Assembly (NCBI GenBank): GCA_003220905.1
Contig: QHTS01000341.1
Coordinates: 1-5,330, forward strand
Origin: Gemmatimonadota bacterium
GTDB lineage: Bacteria > Gemmatimonadota > Gemmatimonadetes > Gemmatimonadales > GWC2-71-9
DNA length: 5,330 bases
Direction of reading: 5' to 3'
Both the position numbers and the translations under genes were made by a program. Below, in pieces: positions 1-5,330 of the stretch; positions within the stretch are counted from its first letter, which is position 1, and the number at the start of each line of letters is the position of its first letter. The notes under the pieces are model-generated. The model did not search any database. It saw only the letters and a program-made list of their open reading frames with translations, and was not told where the DNA came from.

Positions 1-2
1 TC

Positions 3-2216
3 GAGGCGGAGGCGAAGATCGACGGCGTGCTCGACGAGCCGGTGTGGAGTCGGGCGGCGACGCTGACGGGCTTCTCGCAGTACCGGCCGGTGGACGGCCG
101 TCCCGCCGAAGACTCGACCGCGGTGCTCGTCTGGTACGCTCCCGACGCGATTTACTTCGGGATCCGCGCGTTCGAGCGGCACGCCGGCGCCGTGCGCGCC
201 ACCGTCGCCGATCGCGACAACATCGACAAGGACGACAACGTCACCATTCTCCTCGACACGTTCGACGATCACCGGCGCGCCCTGCTCTTCGCCGTGAACC
301 CGCTTGGCGTGCAGGAGGACGGCGTATGGAGCGAGGGGCTCGAGGCCGGCGCCGCAGGCGGAGGCGGGATCCCCGAGCGGATCGACGCGGTCATCGACCG
401 CAACCCCGACTTCGTGTACGACTCCAAAGGGCGGCTAACGGACTGGGGGTACGAGGTCGAAGTGCGGGTCCCCTTCAAGAGCCTGCGGTACCAGAGCGCC
501 GATCCGCAGAACTGGGGCGTCCAGGTGCTGCGCCTGGTGCAGCACTCGGGGTACGAGAACACCTGGACGCCGGTGTTCCGTGCGAGCGCGAGCTTCCTCG
601 TCCAGGCGGGGCGGCTGACGGGGCTCACCGGCCTCCACCGCGGCCTGGTGCTCGACTTCACGCCCGAGTTCACCTCCCGCGTGGTGGGCGATTCGGCACC
701 GCCGTCGGGCTACGACTACCGCGGCACGCCGGAGTTGGGGGGCAACGTGCGCTGGGGAATGACGCAGAACTTGACGCTCACGGGGACGGTGAACCCCGAC
801 TTCTCCCAGGTCGAGGCCGACGTCGGCCAGGTGACGGTCAACGAGCGATTCGCCCTGTTCTTCCCCGAGAAGCGGCCGTTTTTCCTCGAGGGGCTGGAGC
901 AGTTCGACACGCCGAATCGCCTCATCTACACGCGCCAGATCGCCGCGCCGGTGGGCGGCGTGAAGCTCACCGGGAAGGTCGGCGCAACGGCCGTCGCTTA
1001 TCTCGCGGCTGTGGACGACCGCGGCCAGTCCGTGTCGGGGGATAACCCGGTCGTCAGCCTGCTCCGCCTGCGTCGCGATCTCGGTACGAGCTCCACGGCC
1101 GGCCTCGCGTACACCGATCGCATTGACGGCCACGACTACAACCGCGTGTTCGCTGCCGACGCGCGCGTGATCTGGAAGAAGATCTGGTTTTCGGACGCGC
1201 AGCTGGTGGGCTCCTGGACGCGCGACGCCGCCGGAGCGCGCGCGGGATACATGTGGAGCGTGACCGTCGCCGACCGGACGGGGCGATCGTACGGCAACCA
1301 CATCGGGCTGTTCGGCGTAACCCGCGATTTCGAAGCCCGCAGCGGGTTCGTCAACCGCGTGGATTACGTACAGGCCAGCGTGTTCAACCGGCTGAGCCTG
1401 TACGGCAAACCGGGCGCGCTGCTCGAGCAGCTCACGACCTTCTTCCAGGTGTTACCGATCTGGAAGTACGACGACTTCTTCCGGATGAAGGAGACGTTCG
1501 AGGGCTTCATCAGCGTGACGCCGCTGGCGACGCTGCGCGGCGGCTGGGGCGTGAACGGCGTCATCCAGAATGCGATGCAACGCTTCGACAACGCCGCCTA
1601 TGCCGGCTACCGGGTCGATCGCACGGTCGACACCATCCCGTTCGCAGTTCCGCACGGGCTCTACAACCTCTGGGCAGGCAACGTCGGCGTGAACACACCC
1701 AACCGCGCCCTGACGGTGTCCGCGAACGCCGGCTACGGCGCCACCGCGATCTTCGCGGAGGCGGCACGCGGCCACCAGGTTTTTGTCGCGGTCACGACGG
1801 CCTGGAAACCGACTGCGGCGGCCCGGCTCGAGGGGCGCTGGACGCACCTGCGGCTCACGCGGACACGCGACGGCAGCCGGTTTTCGACGGCGAACATCCC
1901 GCGGTTGAAGCTGGAGTATCAAGTGTCACGCGCCATCTTCCTTCGGTACGTGGGACAGTACTTCGCGCAAGATCAGGTTGCGCTCGAGGACCCGCGTACC
2001 GGACAGCCGCTGCTCGTGGACGGCACGACCGCGGCGCCGGCGGTAACGAACGACTTCCGTTCGGACTTCCTGTTCTCGTACAGGCCGACGCCCGGGACCG
2101 TGGTGTTCCTCGGCTACGGCGCGTCGCTCAGCGAAGCCGAACCGTTCCGGTTCCGGAACCTGAGCCGCACGTCGGATGGCTTCTTCCTCAAGCTGAGCTA
2201 CCTGTTCCGTGTGTAG
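3..2216 (+). CDS. DUF5916 family outer-membrane protein with CBM9-like N-terminal domain (5'-partial)
   Basis: The reading frame is open from the left edge (first full codon at nt 3), so the true start and presumed signal peptide lie outside the window; the GTG at 27 falls inside a conserved motif and is not the start. 737 residues are visible. Residues 6-15 read IDGVLDEPVW, the typical opening of a CBM9-like domain, which runs to about residue 205 and includes a GYEVEVRVPFKSLRY segment. The rest, about 215-737, is the DUF5916 region, marked by FFPEKRPFFLEG at residues 286-297. It has many alternating polar/hydrophobic stretches and ends LKLSYLFRV, as expected of a beta-barrel. Family knowledge: DUF5916 proteins are of unknown function, and a sugar-binding or outer-membrane transport role is suggested only by the CBM9-like fold and predicted barrel. 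The visible part is close to full family length, so perhaps 20-100 residues are missing. No frameshift is seen. The chemotaxis receptor gene begins 43 bp downstream on the same strand. Confidence 0.9.
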   Translation, partial: EAEAKIDGVLDEPVWSRAATLTGFSQYRPVDGRPAEDSTAVLVWYAPDAIYFGIRAFERHAGAVRATVADRDNIDKDDNVTILLDTFDDHRRALLFAVNPLGVQEDGVWSEGLEAGAAGGGGIPERIDAVIDRNPDFVYDSKGRLTDWGYEVEVRVPFKSLRYQSADPQNWGVQVLRLVQHSGYENTWTPVFRASASFLVQAGRLTGLTGLHRGLVLDFTPEFTSRVVGDSAPPSGYDYRGTPELGGNVRWGMTQNLTLTGTVNPDFSQVEADVGQVTVNERFALFFPEKRPFFLEGLEQFDTPNRLIYTRQIAAPVGGVKLTGKVGATAVAYLAAVDDRGQSVSGDNPVVSLLRLRRDLGTSSTAGLAYTDRIDGHDYNRVFAADARVIWKKIWFSDAQLVGSWTRDAAGARAGYMWSVTVADRTGRSYGNHIGLFGVTRDFEARSGFVNRVDYVQASVFNRLSLYGKPGALLEQLTTFFQVLPIWKYDDFFRMKETFEGFISVTPLATLRGGWGVNGVIQNAMQRFDNAAYAGYRVDRTVDTIPFAVPHGLYNLWAGNVGVNTPNRALTVSANAGYGATAIFAEAARGHQVFVAVTTAWKPTAAARLEGRWTHLRLTRTRDGSRFSTANIPRLKLEYQVSRAIFLRYVGQYFAQDQVALEDPRTGQPLLVDGTTAAPAVTNDFRSDFLFSYRPTPGTVVFLGYGASLSEAEPFRFRNLSRTSDGFFLKLSYLFRV

Positions 2217-2259
2217 CCCCTCTACCCCTCCCCTCCGCGCGGGGCCATTTTTCCCCTCC
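2217..2259 (+). other. Short pyrimidine-rich spacer before the chemotaxis receptor gene
   Basis: This 43-bp gap is mostly C and T on the plus strand, with a small G-rich island (2237-2244) and a run of five T (2248-2252). It has no Shine-Dalgarno sequence at normal distance from the ATG at 2260. A CCCC (2230-2233) / GGGG (2241-2244) stem followed by the T run vaguely resembles an intrinsic terminator, but a four-pair stem is too weak to call. No recognisable promoter was seen, so co-transcription with the upstream gene is possible. Confidence 0.4.
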
Positions 2260-3888
2260 ATGCCTCCCCCCGCGGCCGACCTGACCCAGCAGCTCGCCGA
2301 CGAAGACCGCGCCAAACAGCGTCGCTACGTGCTCGCGAACACCCGCGCGCGCTGGCGGTTCGTCGCGTTGGGGGCGGCCCTGCTCGCGATCCTCCGCGCC
2401 GCGCGGGTCACTCCTGTCTCGTGGCCCTTCATCCTGGGCTTCGCCGGCGTGTTCGCCGCCATCAGCTACGCGATGCTCCGCCTGGCACGGGGCGGCGACT
2501 TCCGCGCCTGGCACGCGCACGCCGACATGGCGGTGGGTGCCGCGATGATCTCCGCGATCCTCTACGCGGTGGGACCGACCGGACACCTGCTGTACGTCGT
2601 GTACCTGATCGCGCCGCTCCAGGCGGCGCTCTACCTCGGCCAGACGGAGGCGTGGCAGGCGCTGCTCATCAATCTCACGGGCTTCGGCCTCGCCACCGCC
2701 CTCCGGGTCAGCCAGGGCGCGCCAGGCTGGGCGTGGAGCGCGTTCGCGCAGGAGACGCTGGTGCTCGCGTTCGTGAGCGCCGCCCTCCTGCCGACGCTGG
2801 CCCGGTTCGTCACGCGGCTGCAAGCCGCGCGGAGCACCCTGGCGCAGGTGGAGCGCGGCGACCTCACGGTGAAGGTGCAGGACGAGGAGGCGGACGAGCT
2901 GGGCTACCTCGGCGCGAGCGTGAACCGGACCACCGGCGCGATCGCCGGTCTGGTACGCCAGGTCCAGCACCAGTCCCAGGACCTCGCGGCCATGGCCCAG
3001 CAGCTCGCCGCGTCCGCCCAGGAGCTGCAGGCCGCGTCCCATGAGATCTCCGCCGCCGCGGAGCGGCTGACCGAGGGCACCTCGCGCCAGCGGCAGCTCA
3101 TCGGCCACGGGCGCGACGACTCCGAGGCCGCGGCGGACGTCGCGGCACAGCTGCACGCGCGGGCGCAGGAGGCCGAGCGCCAGATCGCCGGCGTGGCGCA
3201 GCAGGCGCAGCGCCATGGCCAGGAGATCGCGCGGGCGAGCGAGCTGCTCGTGACCCTCGTCGACCACCTCGACCAGGTCTCCCGCGCCGCCGGTACGCTG
3301 GAGCTGGGCTCGCGGGAGATCGGAAAGCTCGTCGATGCGATTACCCGTATCGCCAGCCAGACCGACCTCCTCGCCCTCAACGCGGCGATCGAAGCGGCGC
3401 GCGCGGGCCAGCACGGCCTGGGATTCCGGGTGGTGGCCGACGAGGTGCGCAAGCTCGCCGAGCAGAGCGCCCGCTCCGCGGAGGAGGTGCGCGCCCGCGT
3501 GCGGCAGACGCAGGACCAGATCGGGCAGGTGATCGCGGCGATGGACGAGGGGCGACGCACGGCCCAGGGCGTGGGCGCCGTGTCCGCGGCGGCCCGGCAG
3601 GCGCTGGACGCCATCTTCGGCGACCTGAACGCCACCGTGAAGTTCGCCAGCGCCTTTGCGGGCGAGACCGAAGGTCAGACGCAGCGGATCCGCGAGGTGG
3701 TGCGGCGGATGGAAGAAGTCGCGGGGATCACCGAGACGGCGGCGCAGGGCGCCGAGCAGACCTCGGCGGCGACGGAGGAGCAGATCGCCTCGCTGGGCGA
3801 GCTCACCACGACGTCGCAGCACCTCTCGGTCGCGGCGGCCAAGCTCACGGAGACAATTCAGCGATTCAACGTGAACGGGAAGGGGTAA
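2260..3888 (+). CDS. Methyl-accepting chemotaxis protein with six-helix membrane N-terminus and HAMP linker
   Basis: A 542-residue chemoreceptor that should sit in the inner membrane and control CheA through CheW. About six hydrophobic helices lie near residues 32-47, 54-76, 88-106, 107-126, 131-149 and 159-183, with only short loops, so there is no periplasmic ligand-binding domain. A HAMP linker follows (about 184-235; GDLTVKV at 200-206, DELGYL at 212-217). A long Ala/Gln/Glu-rich coiled coil leads to the signalling hairpin, about 364-403, with NAAIEAARAG and GFRVVADEVRKLAEQS. Candidate adaptation sites fitting the methylation consensus are Q254/E255 and E506/E507. The C-terminus (QRFNVNGKG) lacks a CheR-tethering pentapeptide. 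Two tip positions differ from the usual form: Q384 where Glu is common and L387 where Arg is common. The ATG at 2260 was chosen over the in-frame GTG at 2209, which overlaps the preceding stop; neither has a good ribosome binding site. No other che gene is visible. The family is certain; the signal sensed is unknown, possibly membrane or energy state. Confidence 0.93.
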   Translation: MPPPAADLTQQLADEDRAKQRRYVLANTRARWRFVALGAALLAILRAARVTPVSWPFILGFAGVFAAISYAMLRLARGGDFRAWHAHADMAVGAAMISAILYAVGPTGHLLYVVYLIAPLQAALYLGQTEAWQALLINLTGFGLATALRVSQGAPGWAWSAFAQETLVLAFVSAALLPTLARFVTRLQAARSTLAQVERGDLTVKVQDEEADELGYLGASVNRTTGAIAGLVRQVQHQSQDLAAMAQQLAASAQELQAASHEISAAAERLTEGTSRQRQLIGHGRDDSEAAADVAAQLHARAQEAERQIAGVAQQAQRHGQEIARASELLVTLVDHLDQVSRAAGTLELGSREIGKLVDAITRIASQTDLLALNAAIEAARAGQHGLGFRVVADEVRKLAEQSARSAEEVRARVRQTQDQIGQVIAAMDEGRRTAQGVGAVSAAARQALDAIFGDLNATVKFASAFAGETEGQTQRIREVVRRMEEVAGITETAAQGAEQTSAATEEQIASLGELTTTSQHLSVAAAKLTETIQRFNVNGKG

Positions 3889-3910
3889 CCGGAACCCTGG
3901 GGCGGCCGCT

Positions 3911-3944
3911 GGAGTTCTCATCATGGTGCGTAAACTGAGACTCC
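3911..3944. repeat. Bulged inverted repeat directly upstream of the pirin ribosome binding site
   Basis: The left arm GGAGTTCTCA (3911-3920) and right arm TGAGACTCC (3936-3944) are complementary over nine pairs with one bulged T, around a 15-nt spacer. A T-G wobble (3910/3945) could add one pair. The repeat ends next to the Shine-Dalgarno GAGGAG and its loop contains the non-preferred ATG at 3923. A weak -10-like hexamer TAAACT (3931-3936) lies in the spacer and first base of the right arm, without a credible -35. It could be a transcription-factor operator or an mRNA hairpin in the pirin leader. It lacks a downstream T tract, so it is not a standard intrinsic terminator for the receptor gene. 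The symmetry is directly visible; any function is inference. Confidence 0.45.
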
Positions 3945-3950
3945 GAGGAG
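3945..3950 (+). promoter_or_regulatory. Shine-Dalgarno sequence of the pirin gene
   Basis: GAGGAG lies five bases before the ATG at 3956, an excellent match to the anti-Shine-Dalgarno. It decides the pirin start: the in-frame ATG at 3923 has no comparable site and would add 11 residues (VRKLRLRGAT after Met) that are not pirin-like, whereas MSIRPIKRIV is a normal pirin N-terminus. Confidence 0.8.
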
Positions 3951-3955
3951 CAACC

Positions 3956-4861
3956 ATGTCCATTCGACCGATCAAGCGGATCGTACAGTCGCAGCCGACC
4001 ATCGAGGGCGCCGGCGTGCGGTTGCGCCGCGCGTTCGGCTTCGGCGACACCAAAGAGTTCGATCCCTTCCTCTTGTTCGACGACTTTCGCAACGAGAATC
4101 CCGAGGACTACCTCGCGGGGTTCCCCTGGCACCCCCATCGCGGCATCGAAACCATCACCTACGTCCTCGCGGGGACGGTCAACCACGGCGACAGCCTCGG
4201 AAACAAGGGAGCCCTGGGAGCCGGTGACGTGCAGTGGATGACCGCGGGCAGCGGGATCCTCCATCAGGAGATGCCGCGCGGCGACCCGCAGGGACGCATG
4301 CACGGGTTCCAGCTCTGGGCGAATCTGCCGTCCTCCCTGAAGATGACCCGACCGCGCTACCAGGACATCTCGGGCGGCGACATTCCGGAGGTGACCGACG
4401 ACGACGGCACGCGCGTCCGGGTGATCTGCGGAAGCTTTTGGGGGAAGGCCGGCCCGGTCGAGGGAGTAGCGGCGGACCCACGGTATCTGGACGTGTGGGT
4501 CCCGCCGGGCAAGCGCAAGTCGCTGCCGGTCGAGACGTCGGGGCACGCGTTCGCCTACGTGTTCGAGGGCGGTGGCACGTTCCGCGACGCCTCGGAGCCG
4601 GGCGCCGTCCGCACCGAACGCGTGGGACCCTTGGTAGGCGGAGGCGGCGGAGTGGCAGAGAACCGCTCGCTCGTGCTGTTCGACAGCGGGGATGCGGTCA
4701 CGGTCCAGGCAGGCGACGCCGGGATCCGGTTCCTCCTCGTGTCGGGGAAGCCGATCGAGGAGCCGGTGGCGTGGTACGGCCCCATCGTGATGAACACGCC
4801 GGACGAGCTGCGGCGGGCGTACGCCGAGCTCCAGGACGGCACCTTCATCAAGCAACGCTAG
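3956..4861 (+). CDS. Pirin family bicupin metalloprotein
   Basis: A complete 301-residue pirin, usual family length and cytoplasmic (no signal peptide). The N-terminal cupin holds the metal-site pattern: FPWHPHRGIET gives H59 and H61, and GSGILHQEMP gives H103 and E105, matching the His-His-His-Glu iron site of human pirin. WMTAGSGILHQE and MHGFQLWANLP are family hallmarks. The second cupin (about 170-265) contains a five-glycine run at 228-232 before AENRSLVLF, probably a loop. The C-terminal segment, from FLLVSGKPIEEPVAWYGPIVMN to about residue 300, is strongly pirin-like. Family knowledge: some bacterial pirins, such as E. coli YhhW, show quercetin 2,3-dioxygenase activity, and others bind metabolic enzymes or act as redox-responsive regulators, so the exact role cannot be assigned from sequence. 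The start has a strong ribosome binding site preceded by an inverted repeat. The 3' end overlaps the convergent amidohydrolase gene by 14 bp. Confidence 0.95.
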   Translation: MSIRPIKRIVQSQPTIEGAGVRLRRAFGFGDTKEFDPFLLFDDFRNENPEDYLAGFPWHPHRGIETITYVLAGTVNHGDSLGNKGALGAGDVQWMTAGSGILHQEMPRGDPQGRMHGFQLWANLPSSLKMTRPRYQDISGGDIPEVTDDDGTRVRVICGSFWGKAGPVEGVAADPRYLDVWVPPGKRKSLPVETSGHAFAYVFEGGGTFRDASEPGAVRTERVGPLVGGGGGVAENRSLVLFDSGDAVTVQAGDAGIRFLLVSGKPIEEPVAWYGPIVMNTPDELRRAYAELQDGTFIKQR

Positions 4862-5330
4862 GGTTGACCATGCGGTGAAGCTCGGCCGCAGAGCGATCCG
4901 CCTCCCGCACGATTTCGTCTATCGGCGCGGTGAGAAGCTCGTGGCCGAGCACGACCGGCTTTCCATCCACGAACACATCGCGTACGTCGCTCGCGCACGC
5001 CGCGTACACCACCAGCGACACCGGGTCGCCGATCGCAGGGTGGAGATGCGGCTCGCGCAGGTCGAGGACGACGAGGTCGGCGCGCTTGCCGGGGGCGATC
5101 GAGCCGATCTCGGCTTCGAGGCCCAGCGCGTGGGCGCCTCCGAGCGTGGCGAGCTCGAGCACCCGGCCGGCGGGGAGCGCGTCGGCACCGAGACGGGGCT
5201 TCTGGATCAGCGCGGCGAGGCGCATCTCGGCGAACACATCGAGCCGGTTGTTGCAGGGCGCGCCGTCGGCCCCGATCGCGACGCGGCACCCCGCGGCCAG
5301 GAGCTCCGGCACCTTCGCCACGCCGCTCGC
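4848..5330 (-). CDS. Amidohydrolase of the MTA/SAH deaminase-chlorohydrolase type, C-terminal part (5'-partial)
   Basis: The gene enters from the right edge and ends with TGA at 4850-4848; 160 C-terminal residues are visible. The frame is open to the edge (ASGVAKVPELLAAG), and the GTG at 5321 is internal. IGADGAPCNNRLD carries D22 of the fragment, corresponding to the metal-binding Asp after the eighth barrel strand of the amidohydrolase superfamily. It is followed by AEMRLAALIQK, an ELATLGGAHALGLEAEIGS segment, GKRADLVVLDL and VFVDGKPVV, the typical C-terminal barrel and beta-sandwich of COG0402-like enzymes. Relatives deaminate methylthioadenosine, S-adenosylhomocysteine or related aminopurines, or hydrolyse triazines. 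The family norm is about 430-450 residues, so some 270-290 residues, including the HxH and other His ligands, are missing from view. The Cys in APCNN, where MTA/SAH deaminases often have Ser, warns against naming the substrate. The promoter is outside the window. Confidence 0.9.
   Translation of the reverse strand, partial: ASGVAKVPELLAAGCRVAIGADGAPCNNRLDVFAEMRLAALIQKPRLGADALPAGRVLELATLGGAHALGLEAEIGSIAPGKRADLVVLDLREPHLHPAIGDPVSLVVYAACASDVRDVFVDGKPVVLGHELLTAPIDEIVREADRSAAELHRMVNPSVA

Noticed and set aside
435..1301. 288-codon minus-strand frame within the DUF5916 gene
   Set aside because: Low-complexity Arg/Ala/His-rich translation opposite a conserved gene; no domain, no ribosome binding site.
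2230..2252. Possible intrinsic terminator after the DUF5916 gene
   Set aside because: The stem has only four C-G pairs with a seven-base loop, and the T run is short and offset by three bases. Too weak to call.
1253..2284. 343-codon plus-strand frame overlapping the DUF5916 gene and the next gene's start
   Set aside because: It is in another frame of two well-supported genes and its translation is Arg/Pro-rich without family motifs. It does not indicate a frameshift, as the DUF5916 frame is continuous.
3908..3936. Sigma-70 promoter before the pirin gene with TAAACT as -10
   Set aside because: The -10 matches four of six consensus bases, but no acceptable -35 exists at 16-18 bp spacing, so it is only mentioned in the repeat entry.
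3923..3955. Upstream ATG start for the pirin gene
   Set aside because: It adds non-pirin residues, lacks a ribosome binding site and lies in the loop of the inverted repeat. The ATG at 3956 has GAGGAG five bases upstream.
2188..4092. 634-codon open frame on the minus strand across the whole receptor gene
   Set aside because: It is antisense to a gene with unmistakable receptor motifs. Its Arg/Gly/Leu/His-rich translation shows no recognisable domain and looks like a high-G+C shadow frame.
3866..4855. 329-codon minus-strand frame opposite the pirin gene
   Set aside because: The plus-strand frame is a complete pirin with all metal ligands; the antisense translation has no recognisable motif.

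Overview
This window is very rich in G+C, and coding strand is easily read from family motifs. It contains four protein-coding genes packed almost end to end, with no RNA genes, mobile elements, CRISPR arrays or long intergenic stretches. A DUF5916-type outer-membrane protein, a chemotaxis receptor and high G+C together suggest a free-living Gram-negative bacterium. Gemmatimonadota or Acidobacteriota fit well, because DUF5916 proteins are abundant there, but this is inference: no taxonomic marker gene is present.

Layout. (1) From the left edge to 2216, plus strand: a DUF5916 protein with an N-terminal CBM9-like domain and a long C-terminal beta-rich region, missing its N-terminus and presumed signal peptide. 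(2) 2260-3888, plus strand: a methyl-accepting chemotaxis protein with about six N-terminal membrane helices, a HAMP linker and a complete cytoplasmic signalling hairpin, but no periplasmic sensor domain. (3) 3956-4861, plus strand: a complete pirin-family bicupin protein with all four metal ligands and a strong ribosome binding site. (4) 4848 to the right edge, minus strand: the C-terminal part of an amidohydrolase of the MTA/SAH deaminase-chlorohydrolase type (COG0402-like). It converges on the pirin gene and overlaps its 3' end by 14 bp.

The genes do not form an obvious pathway. The first two are co-directional and 43 bp apart, so they could be co-transcribed. The pirin gene follows after 67 bp that contain a bulged inverted repeat directly upstream of its Shine-Dalgarno sequence, the most notable non-coding structure here. 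No cheA, cheW, cheR or cheB gene lies beside the receptor.

I found no convincing new multi-gene system. The points most worth a second look are the inverted repeat before the pirin gene, the receptor's membrane-only sensory architecture with unusual hairpin-tip residues, and the overlapping convergent 3' ends.
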